Assembly: GCA_947373185.1 (NCBI GenBank)
Contig: CANBWP010000010.1
Location: forward strand, 27,594 to 91,593
Origin: Comamonadaceae bacterium
Lineage (GTDB): Bacteria > Pseudomonadota > Gammaproteobacteria > Burkholderiales > Burkholderiaceae_C
Length of the DNA: 64,000 bases
Reading direction: 5' to 3'
Part shown: in pieces, positions 53,460-61,111 of the stretch
How the letters are laid out: every line of letters starts with the position of its first letter
How positions within the stretch are numbered: position 1 is the stretch's first letter
Program-made: the position numbers and the translations under genes
Notes under the pieces: generated by a model
Databases searched by the model: none
Told to the model about the DNA's origin: nothing
Seen by the model: the letters and a program-made list of their open reading frames with translations, nothing else

Positions 53460-54542
53460 TCAGGTGCTCAGCCTGGGCACCAATTCAAAACCCAAATCCA
53501 ACTGCGCAACTTCAGGTGTCTCGCCTTGAATCAGTTGCAACAGCATGCTGGCTGCGGCCTCCCCCACCTGTGCACGCGGTGTGCGCACGGTGGTGAGCGG
53601 CGGCCACATTTGATCACTGCCTGTCAAGTCATTGAATCCGGCAATGGCAATTTGCCCCGGCACAGCAACACCCAAACGCATGGCCGCCAACAAAGCGCCC
53701 TGCGCCAAGTCATCGTTGCAAAAAAAGATGGCATCCACATTCGGGCTTTGCTTCAGAATCTGCTCAAACATCTGCCCTCCTAAAGCCAAAGAGGACGCTG
53801 CTGGATTCAGCCATTCCAAGTGGGTGTCGTACAACTGCGCTTGCTTTAATGCTTTTCGCCATCCGACCAAGCGCTGCATCACGCGAGGGTCCAATTGGGC
53901 GGCCGCAAAAACGATGCGTTTTTTCCCCTTCGCAAGAAGGTGCTGCGTCATGGCCTCACCTGCATCAGTTTGCCTAAAACCCACGCAATAGGGGCCTGAG
54001 CGTTCTTCCAAACTCAATGCCCGCTGAAGGAGCGGCGTGCTGGAAGAAGGGTCGGGCAAGTCCATCAAATGAACGCAAGGCACTTTGCTGCGGGCCATCA
54101 GCTTTTGGGTGGCTTGGCTGTGGTCCAGCCCTGTGATCAACATGCCTGCAGGTCGATGGTGCAATTGCTCGCGCATCAATTGCTCTTCCTCGCTGAGGTT
54201 GTAGTGTGTCACGCCCATCAGCGTTTGAAAGCCTGCAGCTCGGAAAGTTCTTTGCGCGGCTTCCAACAAATCGACAAACAAGGTGTTGGACAACAAGGGA
54301 ATCAAGATCGTGACATGGTCACTTCGCTGCGATGCCAGCGCTCTGGCGGCAGGGTCAGGCACATACCCCAGCTTGTCAGAGACAGCCAAGACGCGCGCCA
54401 CCAGATCAGGGTCGACCGCCCGCTCGCCCCTTAAAGCGCGAGACACTGTGCTGGGACTGACCCCTGCGGCACTGGCCACATCGCTCAGGGTGACGCGCCC
54501 TGTCGAACGGTGATTTTTGGAGCGTGAAGAAAGTTGTTTCAA
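53460..54542 (-). CDS. LacI-family repressor (GntR-like gluconate regulator)
   Basis: A 360-residue regulator with an N-terminal LacI HTH (VTLSDVASAAGVSPSTVSRA and LRGERAVDPDLVARVL) and a periplasmic-binding-protein-like effector domain (VTILIPLLSNTLFVDLLEAA, AIFFCNDDLAQGALLAAMR, IAIAGFNDLTGSDQMWPPLT). It begins with TTG (54542); no suitable ATG precedes the HTH. It is divergent from gluconokinase, and two related palindromes lie in the 210-bp gap, so it probably represses both itself and the gluconate genes, with gluconate or 6-phosphogluconate as inducer. Confidence 0.9.
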   Translation of the reverse strand: MKQLSSRSKNHRSTGRVTLSDVASAAGVSPSTVSRALRGERAVDPDLVARVLAVSDKLGYVPDPAARALASQRSDHVTILIPLLSNTLFVDLLEAAQRTFRAAGFQTLMGVTHYNLSEEEQLMREQLHHRPAGMLITGLDHSQATQKLMARSKVPCVHLMDLPDPSSSTPLLQRALSLEERSGPYCVGFRQTDAGEAMTQHLLAKGKKRIVFAAAQLDPRVMQRLVGWRKALKQAQLYDTHLEWLNPAASSLALGGQMFEQILKQSPNVDAIFFCNDDLAQGALLAAMRLGVAVPGQIAIAGFNDLTGSDQMWPPLTTVRTPRAQVGEAAASMLLQLIQGETPEVAQLDLGFELVPRLST

Positions 54543-54579
54543 GGGTTTTTCCGTAGAAGAACATGTGCCATTTTCGTTA

Positions 54580-54593
54580 GGATAGCGCTATCC
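54580..54593. promoter_or_regulatory. Palindromic operator 1 (LacI type)
   Basis: GGATAGCGCTATCC is a perfect 14-bp palindrome with central CG, the usual form of LacI-family operators. It lies 37 bp upstream of the repressor's own start. Confidence 0.8.
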
Positions 54594-54686
54594 AACCAAT
54601 GTAATCTCAATTTTTTCTGACTTTGAGATCTCGATTTCCCTAAGTAATTATTGCGCAGACAGTCTGACCTCTTTTTTCAACCAGCA

Positions 54687-54700
54687 GGACAGCGCTGTCC
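54687..54700. promoter_or_regulatory. Palindromic operator 2 (LacI type)
   Basis: GGACAGCGCTGTCC is a perfect palindrome matching operator 1 (consensus GGAYAGCGCTRTCC), 52 bp upstream of gntK. Centre spacing from operator 1 is 107 bp, close to ten helical turns, which would allow looping. Confidence 0.8.
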
Positions 54701-54752
54701 AAGCCATCAAAAATACATTTCAGCATGATGCTTTACGTTTCTCATCATTAGC

Positions 54753-55316
54753 ATGCAAACCGCAAATCAAGCACTGAAAATTGTGGTGATGGGCGTGTCA
54801 GGTTGCGGCAAATCGACCTTGTCGCAAGGCCTGAGCGAAGCGCTGCGCTTGCGCATGAAAGATGGCGACGAACTTCATTTGCCCGAGAGTGTGGCCAAAA
54901 TGAGTTCAGGCATTGCATTGCAAGATGAAGACCGCTGGCCTTGGCTCGATCGCATTTCAGATTATTTGAACAATTCAGAGAAAAGCATCAAAGGCGATGC
55001 TGGCAGCATCGTTGCCTGTTCAGCCCTGAAAAAAATTTACCGCGATCGCATTCGTCGACAAGCGGGTCCCGTGGTCTTTTTGTTTTTAAGCGGCAGCCCC
55101 GATCTCATTCGGCAACGCATGCAAAACAGACAGGGGCATTACATGCAAGCCGGCCTGTTAGACAGCCAACTGCAAACCTTGGAGACGCCAAGCGGCGAGG
55201 AAACCGATGTCATCACACTCGACATTGATCAATCCCCAGTCACCCTGCTTCATCAGGCGCTAGAACAGCTTCAAGCCTTTCAAGCTCATGCCTGCGCTCT
55301 TTCTTCTCACCTCTAA
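54753..55316 (+). CDS. gntK: Gluconokinase GntK
   Basis: A 187-residue shikimate-kinase-like P-loop kinase phosphorylating D-gluconate to 6-phosphogluconate. Motifs are VVMGVSGCGKSTLSQGL (P-loop), MKDGDELHLPESVAKM, VACSALKKIYRDRIR and GHYMQAGLLDSQLQTLE. It is the first gene of the cluster divergent from the LacI repressor. It lies 11 nt before a small dimeric-barrel gene and upstream of the TRAP transporter genes. Confidence 0.95.
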   Translation: MQTANQALKIVVMGVSGCGKSTLSQGLSEALRLRMKDGDELHLPESVAKMSSGIALQDEDRWPWLDRISDYLNNSEKSIKGDAGSIVACSALKKIYRDRIRRQAGPVVFLFLSGSPDLIRQRMQNRQGHYMQAGLLDSQLQTLETPSGEETDVITLDIDQSPVTLLHQALEQLQAFQAHACALSSHL

Positions 55317-55327
55317 ATAGGAATTTC

Positions 55328-55666
55328 ATGTTCATTCGATGCGCATTTTTTCAAGGCAAGGTTAAGCCTGGCAAAGAGCAAGCCTTTAACGACTACATCC
55401 GCAAAGAGCTCGTGCCTTTGTGGACACGCTTCCCTGGTGCGCAAGAAGTTCGCGTTTTACGTCAAGTCGAAAGCGACGTGGCCGATCCGCACTTCGGCAT
55501 GGTGCTGTCTGTGCGATACCCAAGCCGCGAATCCATTGAAATTGCCTTGGCCTCCGAGGTTCGCCTCAAGAGCCGCGAAGTGTCAAAAGACCTGATCGCC
55601 ATGTTTGATGGCAGCGTGTTCCATACCGTGTTCAGTGCCGATGAATACGCACTGCCGACTGATTGA
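55328..55666 (+). CDS. Small dimeric alpha-beta barrel (EthD/ABM-like) protein
   Basis: A 112-residue protein of ferredoxin-like dimeric alpha-beta barrel type: FIRCAFFQGKVKPGKEQAFN, DYIRKELVPLWTRFPGAQEV, RVLRQVESDVADPHFGMVLS. Such proteins may bind small ligands, isomerise sugars or act as monooxygenases; the specific role is unknown. Lying between gntK and the TRAP genes, it is probably part of the sugar-acid operon, possibly a mutarotase-like helper (speculative). Confidence 0.7.
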   Translation: MFIRCAFFQGKVKPGKEQAFNDYIRKELVPLWTRFPGAQEVRVLRQVESDVADPHFGMVLSVRYPSRESIEIALASEVRLKSREVSKDLIAMFDGSVFHTVFSADEYALPTD

Positions 55667-55706
55667 TTTCTGCCCCCACCCCCTTCAAACCACAGGAGAC
55701 AACATC

Positions 55707-56689
55707 ATGAAAATTTCTCGGATTCTCGTTGCTTGCTTGATTGCTTGATTGCCAGCATGGGTTCAGCGGCCTTTGCCGCCAAGTTCAATCTCAAGATGGG
55801 CCATGCCGTCAACACCACAGACGGCCAACATGCTGCGGCCTTGAAACTGGCTGAATTGGTCAAACAACGCACCAACGGCGACGTTGAAATCACCATTTTC
55901 CCTGCCAATCAATTGGGCAACGATGGCGCCATGATCAACGGCGTTCGAGGCGGCACCATTGACATTGTGTCAAGCGGCGCTTCCAACTACAACGGCATTG
56001 TGCCCAACACGGCGGCCATGGAATTGCCCTTTGTGTTCCGCAACGCACAGCATGCATACCACGTCTTGGACGGTGCTGTTGGGACTGGCGTTTTGAACGA
56101 ACTCGCACCCCATGGCATGAAGGGTTTGGCTTACTGGGAAAACGGTTGGCGCGCATTCACCAACAACAAGCGTCCAGTGAACAAGCCTGAAGACTTGAAG
56201 GGCTTGAAAATTCGATCGACACCCAACCCATATCACATTCAAGCGTTCAAATTGTTGGGCATGAACCCTGCGCCCATGCCCATCGCAGAACTTTACACCG
56301 CCCTCGAAACGGGCACCTTTGATGCGCAGGAGCACCCCATCAACGTCACTTGGTCTTCTAAGTTTTACGAAGTTCAAAAGTACTTGACGGTCAGCAACCA
56401 CGTCTACTCGCCCCTGATCGTGGCGATGAACAAAGCCAAGTTTGATGCCTTGCCTGCCAACTATCAAACCATCGTGGTCGAGGCGGCCCGTGAAGCCGCC
56501 AAATACCAGCGCGACTTGAATGCACAGAACGCTGGCAAAGTCATTGCTGAACTCAAAAAGTCTGGCATGCAGGTCATTGAAAACGTGGACATGGCCCCGT
56601 TCCAGAAAATTGTTTCTGCAGAAATTGCCAAGACTTTTGGTGAGAAAAATGGCCCTGCCTTGCTGCAAGCCATTGAAAACACCAAGTAA
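55707..56689 (+). CDS. dctP: TRAP transporter substrate-binding protein DctP, frameshifted in the signal peptide
   Basis: The mature protein (about 300 residues) has DctP landmarks: FNLKMGHAVNTTDGQHAAAL, VEITIFPANQLGNDGAMING and GLKIRSTPNPYHIQAFKLLG. It captures a sugar acid for DctQM. ATG 55707 has AGGAG 8 nt upstream but reads only 13 codons to TGA at 55746. An 8-bp tandem duplication (55735-55750) causes the shift. Deleting one unit restores MKISRILVACLIASMG and a clean AFAA cleavage site. As given, export would need a TTG at 55733 or another weak start, so the gene is off, mutated or phase-variable. Confidence 0.88.
55735..55750 (+). repeat. 8-bp tandem duplication (GCTTGATT x2) in the dctP signal-peptide codons
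   Basis: GCTTGATT is repeated directly twice and preceded by GCTT, about 2.5 units. The unit is not a multiple of three and puts dctP out of frame after codon 12. Confidence 0.85.
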
Positions 56690-56701
56690 TGCAGTCCCCC
56701 G

Positions 56702-56723
56702 CCCCTCTCCCCAAGGAGAGGGG
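56702..56723 (+). promoter_or_regulatory. Intergenic hairpin between dctP and dctQ
   Basis: CCCCTCTCC-CCAA-GGAGAGGGG forms a 9-bp GC-rich stem with a 4-nt loop, 13 nt after the dctP stop. Only TTTCTT follows, so it is a weak terminator or an RNA-stability element. Such hairpins often keep the binding-protein mRNA more abundant than the permease part. Confidence 0.6.
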
Positions 56724-56745
56724 TTTCTTGACATTGTGTGGTCCC

Positions 56746-57285
56746 ATGAAAAAAATCAACGATTTGTTTTTCCGTCTGGCCGAGTTCACCTTGGTCATCA
56801 TGTTGTCTGCCATGGTGGTCATGGTCTTTGGCAACGTTGTTTTGCGATACGGTTTTAACGACGGCATCATCAGCTCAGAAGAACTGTCGCGTTTTTTATT
56901 CATCTGGATCACTTTTTTGGGGGCCATCGTCACGATGCGAGACAACGCACACTTGGGGCTTGACTCCGTTGTGCGCATGCTCAACCTCACTGGCAAAAAA
57001 ATTGCCTTTGGCATTTCAAATATTTTGATGCTGATCTGCTGTGTCCTCATGTTCTATGGCACGTTCAAACAACACGGCATCAATGCCACCACACGCTCTG
57101 CTGTCACTGAATTGCCCATGAGTTGGGTCTTTGGTGTGGGCTACATCACCAGTGTGGCCATGGGTCTCATGATCATTGGCAAACTGGCCCATCTGGCGCG
57201 CGGCAACTTCAACGAAGCCGACCTCATTCAAGTGACTGATTCAGAAGAAGATGCCAAACCCCATATGCAAGAGGCCGCCAAATGA
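56746..57285 (+). CDS. dctQ: TRAP transporter small permease DctQ
   Basis: A 179-residue inner-membrane protein with four hydrophobic helices (FTLVIMLSAMVVMVFGNVVL, FLFIWITFLGAIVTMRDNAH, ISNILMLICCVLMFYGTF, VFGVGYITSVAMGLMIIG). The SSEELSRFLFIW motif is typical of DctQ. It forms the membrane complex with DctM. ATG 56746 follows the hairpin; the in-frame extension to 56689 is rejected. Its stop overlaps the dctM start (ATGA). Confidence 0.92.
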   Translation: MKKINDLFFRLAEFTLVIMLSAMVVMVFGNVVLRYGFNDGIISSEELSRFLFIWITFLGAIVTMRDNAHLGLDSVVRMLNLTGKKIAFGISNILMLICCVLMFYGTFKQHGINATTRSAVTELPMSWVFGVGYITSVAMGLMIIGKLAHLARGNFNEADLIQVTDSEEDAKPHMQEAAK

Positions 57286-58562
57286 CCGTATTTGTTTTCA
57301 TCGCGTCCTTGTTGGCCGCCATGGCATTGGGCATGCCCTTGGCCTTTTCTCTCATCGTCTCGGGTGTGGCACTCATGCTGCACTTAGACAACTTCGACAC
57401 GCAAATCGTGTCGCAAAATTTGATCAATGGCGCTGACAACTTCCCCTTGATGGCGGTGCCTTTCTTTATGCTGGCCGGGGAATTGATGAATGCCGGTGGC
57501 ATGAGTCGACGCATTGTCAATTCAGCCTTGGTCTGGGTGGGCCACTTCAAAGGCGGCCTAGGTTATGTTGCGGTGTTTGCCGCCATCATCATGGCCAGCC
57601 TTTCAGGCTCTGCTGTTGCAGACACCGCCGCTTTGGCCGCGGTGCTCATGCCCATGATGCGCGATGCAGGTTATCGAATGGACCGCTCTGCCGGTTTGAT
57701 TGCAGCGGGTGGCATCATTGCCCCTGTCATTCCACCGTCCATTGGGTTCATCTTATTTGGCGTGATTGGCGGTGTGTCCATCTCCAAGCTGTTCATGGCC
57801 GGAATTTTCCCGGGTATCTTGATGGGCATGGCGCTCTTGGTCACTTGGTGGATGGTTGCACGCAAAGACAATGTCAAGGTGACTGAACGTGTCCCCATGG
57901 GCGAGAAAATTCGCGTCACGGTCGACGCCTTTTGGTGCTACTTGCTGGCCATCACCATCATTGGCGGCATGAAAATTGGCATTTTCACGCCCACTGAAGC
58001 TGCTGTGGTGGCCGTGGTTTATGCTTTGTTGGTGGGTTTGTTTGTTTACCGCGAAATCAAGTTCAAAGATTTGTACGGCATCATTTTGGCCGCAGCCAAA
58101 ACTTCTTCGGTCGTGATGTTCTTGGTTGCAGCCGCATTGGTCTCTGCCTGGCTGATCACGGTGGCCAACATTCCAGCCGAAGTGGTGGAGCTCCTTCGCC
58201 CTTTCATTGGCAACCCCACACTCATGATGATCATGCTCATGCTGATGGTGTTGATCGTGGGCACTGCACTTGACTTTGCGCCGACCGTCCTGATTCTGAC
58301 GCCTGTTTTAATGCCTCTGGTTCGCGAAGCAGGCATCAACCCCGTTTACTTTGGCGTCCTGTTCATCATCAACAACGCCATCGGATTGCTTACCCCGCCC
58401 GTGGGCACGGTGCTCAATGTGGTGTGTGGTGTTGGCCGCATCCCCATGCATGAGGTCATTCGAGGCGTCATGCCTTTCTTGATTTCTCAAGTGGTGGTGA
58501 TGGGGCTGCTGGTTGCATTTCCCGTCTTGGTGATGGGCCCCCTCAAATGGCTTTCGAGTTAA
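57282..58562 (+). CDS. dctM: TRAP transporter large permease DctM
   Basis: A 426-residue 12-helix permease that couples Na+ flow to solute uptake. DctM landmarks include NFPLMAVPFFMLAGELMNAG, SRRIVNSALVWVGHFKGGLG, AIIMASLSGSAVADTAALAA, GGIIAPVIPPSIGFILFGVI and LLTPPVGTVLNVVCGVG. It overlaps dctQ by 4 nt. The idnO gene follows after 3 nt, so transporter and catabolic dehydrogenases are one operon. Confidence 0.95.
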   Translation: MTVFVFIASLLAAMALGMPLAFSLIVSGVALMLHLDNFDTQIVSQNLINGADNFPLMAVPFFMLAGELMNAGGMSRRIVNSALVWVGHFKGGLGYVAVFAAIIMASLSGSAVADTAALAAVLMPMMRDAGYRMDRSAGLIAAGGIIAPVIPPSIGFILFGVIGGVSISKLFMAGIFPGILMGMALLVTWWMVARKDNVKVTERVPMGEKIRVTVDAFWCYLLAITIIGGMKIGIFTPTEAAVVAVVYALLVGLFVYREIKFKDLYGIILAAAKTSSVVMFLVAAALVSAWLITVANIPAEVVELLRPFIGNPTLMMIMLMLMVLIVGTALDFAPTVLILTPVLMPLVREAGINPVYFGVLFIINNAIGLLTPPVGTVLNVVCGVGRIPMHEVIRGVMPFLISQVVVMGLLVAFPVLVMGPLKWLSS

Positions 58563-58565
58563 ACC

Positions 58566-59336
58566 ATGTCCGTCCTCAACACTTTTCAACTGCAAGGCAA
58601 ACTTGCACTCATCACCGGCTCCTCTGCAGGCATTGGTTTAGCATTGGCACGCGCCTTAGGCGAAGCCGGCGCCCATGTCATTGTCAATGGACGGAATCAC
58701 CCAAAAGTTGCTTCTGCGGCCCAATCTCTCAAGACAGAAGGTTTGAAGGTCAGCGAATCTGTTTTTGACGTCACCGATTCGAAAGCCGTCGCAGACGCTG
58801 TGAACGACATCGAAACCCGCTTGGGCGCCATTGACATTCTGATCAACAACGCAGGCATGCAAATTCGCAATCCTTTGCACGAATTTGCCGATGAAGATTG
58901 GCACACCCTCATGCGAACCAATTTAGACAGCGTCTACTATGTTGGCAAAACGGTGGCCCAAAAAATGATTGCACGAGGTCAGGGCAAGATCATCAACATT
59001 TGCTCGGTGCAAAGCGAATTAGGTCGCCCCGGCATTGCGCCCTACACAGCCTCCAAAGGCGCTGTCAAAATGCTGACCAAAGGCATGGCCATTGATTGGG
59101 GCCAATTTGGCATCAATGTCAATGGATTGGGACCAGGCTACTTTAAAACCGAGCTCAACCAAAAATTGGTCGATGATCCACAATTTTCTTCTTGGTTGGT
59201 GGGCAGAACCCCCAGTCGCCGTTGGGGCGATGTCCAAGATTTGGGCGGCGCCGCTGTTTTTTTGGCCAGTGACGCGTCCAGGTTCGTCAATGGCCACATC
59301 CTGTATGTGGACGGTGGCGTCACCGCTACACTCTAA
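58566..59336 (+). CDS. idnO: SDR-family gluconate 5-dehydrogenase (IdnO-like)
   Basis: A 256-residue short-chain dehydrogenase. The NADP loop is ALITGSSAGIGLALARALGE, the NNAG motif is in ILINNAGMQIRN, catalytic Ser is in NICSVQSELGRPG and Tyr-x3-Lys in APYTASKGAVK. Segments match gluconate 5-dehydrogenases, which reduce 5-ketogluconate to gluconate. Position between dctM and the idonate dehydrogenase gene supports the role, feeding gluconate to GntK. Confidence 0.9.
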   Translation: MSVLNTFQLQGKLALITGSSAGIGLALARALGEAGAHVIVNGRNHPKVASAAQSLKTEGLKVSESVFDVTDSKAVADAVNDIETRLGAIDILINNAGMQIRNPLHEFADEDWHTLMRTNLDSVYYVGKTVAQKMIARGQGKIINICSVQSELGRPGIAPYTASKGAVKMLTKGMAIDWGQFGINVNGLGPGYFKTELNQKLVDDPQFSSWLVGRTPSRRWGDVQDLGGAAVFLASDASRFVNGHILYVDGGVTATL

Positions 59337-59360
59337 GCATTCCGATGTAAAGGCCATTCC

Positions 59361-60401
59361 ATGCGCGCGATCATTTGCCACTCCGCCAAAGATTTAAGAA
59401 TCGAAACCACCAAACTGCCCGCCATGGGTGCCGACCAAGTGCGTGTCAAAGTTGCCTTTGGTGGCATTTGTGGTTCCGATTTGCATTACTATCAACACGG
59501 TGGTTTTGGTGCTGTGCGCATCAAGCAGCCCATGGCCTTGGGCCATGAAATTTCAGGCGTGGTTGATGCCTTAGGCCACAACGTGAAACACTTAGCGGTG
59601 GGCCAACGCATTGCCATCTCCCCTTCCCGACCCTGCGGCACTTGCCGCTTTTGCCAACTGGGGCAGCAAAATCATTGCTTGAACATGCGTTTCTTTGGCA
59701 GTGCCATGCCCTTCCCGCACATTCAAGGCGCTTTTGCCGAGCAGCTCATCATTGAAAGCCATCAGGCCCACCCCATTGCACAGCACCTGAGCCTGTCTGA
59801 AGCTGCATTGGCAGAGCCTTTGTCGGTTGGCTTGCACGCCATTCAACGCGCTGGCGGTGTCTTGGGCAAACAAGTTTTTGTCACCGGCTGTGGGCCTATT
59901 GGCTCCCTGCTCATTGGCGCCTTGCGCCGAGCTGGTGCCGCCCGCATCGTGGCCGCCGACATTGCCGATTTGCCCCTCAAGTGCGCCAGAGAAATGGGCG
60001 CTGACGAAACCATCCATCTCAAAACTCAAACCGAGTTGCTCGACAAATACAAGGCCGACAAAGGTCAGTTTGATGCTGTCTTTGAGGCCTCGGGCAGTGA
60101 ACCCGCCTTGCGTGCTGGCTTGGATGTCATCATGCCGCGCGGCATTTTGGTCACTGTGGGCATGGGCGGCGACATGAGCATCCCCATGACGCAACTCGTG
60201 GCCAAAGAAGTCGACATGCGCGGCACCTTCCGCTTTCATGCGGAATTTGCCAATGCGGTTCAATTCCTCAATCAAGGCCTCATCAATGGCAAGCCCGTGA
60301 TCACCGGCATTTTGCCCCTGGACCAAGCGCTAGACGCCTTTGAATTGGCCTGCGACAAATCGCAATCCCTGAAAGTCCAAATCGACTTTGAAGCTGCTTG
60401 A
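59361..60401 (+). CDS. idnD: Zinc-dependent L-idonate 5-dehydrogenase (IdnD-like)
   Basis: A 346-residue medium-chain dehydrogenase. Catalytic zinc ligands are in GGICGSDLHYYQHGG and ALGHEISGVV; the structural zinc site is CGTCRFCQLGQQNHC; the Rossmann loop is VFVTGCGPIGSLLIGALRRA. L-Idonate 5-dehydrogenase oxidises idonate to 5-ketogluconate, the substrate of IdnO. Its TGA overlaps the next gene's ATG (TGATG). Confidence 0.9.
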   Translation: MRAIICHSAKDLRIETTKLPAMGADQVRVKVAFGGICGSDLHYYQHGGFGAVRIKQPMALGHEISGVVDALGHNVKHLAVGQRIAISPSRPCGTCRFCQLGQQNHCLNMRFFGSAMPFPHIQGAFAEQLIIESHQAHPIAQHLSLSEAALAEPLSVGLHAIQRAGGVLGKQVFVTGCGPIGSLLIGALRRAGAARIVAADIADLPLKCAREMGADETIHLKTQTELLDKYKADKGQFDAVFEASGSEPALRAGLDVIMPRGILVTVGMGGDMSIPMTQLVAKEVDMRGTFRFHAEFANAVQFLNQGLINGKPVITGILPLDQALDAFELACDKSQSLKVQIDFEAA

Positions 60402-61108
60402 TGAAAAGCCAAATCGATCATTTGGTCATTGCAGCCCAAAATCTGCAACAAGGCGTTGCCTGGTGTGAAGACGTCCTAGGGCTTACACCTGCAGCAGGTG
60501 GTGAACACGAAAAATACGGCACTCACAACCGCTTGTTCAAAATCGCCACGCCGGCGTTTCCGCTGGCCTATCTGGAAATCATCGCCATCAACCCAGATGC
60601 CATCATTGAGAAAAAACCACCGCCTACGCGTTGGTTCGATCTGGACAACAAAATCCTTCAAGCCGAATTGGCCAAATCGCCTAGGCTCATCCACTTTGTG
60701 GCCAACACAGAAAGCATTCAAGACGCGCGTCATGCTTGGAAGGCTCAAGGCATCGACCGCGGCCCCATCATCCATGCCAGCCGCAAAACACCGAAAGGGT
60801 TGTTGCAGTGGCAAATCACAGTTCGCCAAGATGGAGATCGATTGTTCAACGGCACGCTGCCCACGCTGATTCAATGGGGCAAACCTGAAGCCTCAGACCC
60901 CATGAAGCATCACCCACGCAACCACTTGCCTCGTTCAGGTGTTTCCCTCAAAAGTGTGACTGTCTCGCACCCCAGCGCCATCAAACTGCAAGCGGCTTAT
61001 GAGGCCATTGGTTTGAAAGATGTGGCCATCCACGAAGGCCCAGCCAACATCGTGGCCACACTGCAAACGCCCAAAGGGTTGATCTCGCTAGAAAGCTTAG
61101 GCATCTAA
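60401..61108 (+). CDS. VOC/glyoxalase-like domain protein
   Basis: A 235-residue protein with an N-terminal glyoxalase-like VOC domain (IDHLVIAAQNLQQGVAWCED, VLGLTPAAGGEHEKYGTHNR, YLEIIAINPDA) and a second, weaker half (SGVSLKSVTVSHPSAIKLQA). It belongs to the Glyoxalase_3-like group of unknown function, probably metal-binding. The start at ATG 60401 overlaps the idnD stop, so it is coupled to the idonate genes though its role there is not evident. Confidence 0.82.
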   Translation: MKSQIDHLVIAAQNLQQGVAWCEDVLGLTPAAGGEHEKYGTHNRLFKIATPAFPLAYLEIIAINPDAIIEKKPPPTRWFDLDNKILQAELAKSPRLIHFVANTESIQDARHAWKAQGIDRGPIIHASRKTPKGLLQWQITVRQDGDRLFNGTLPTLIQWGKPEASDPMKHHPRNHLPRSGVSLKSVTVSHPSAIKLQAAYEAIGLKDVAIHEGPANIVATLQTPKGLISLESLGI

Positions 61109-61111
61109 ACC

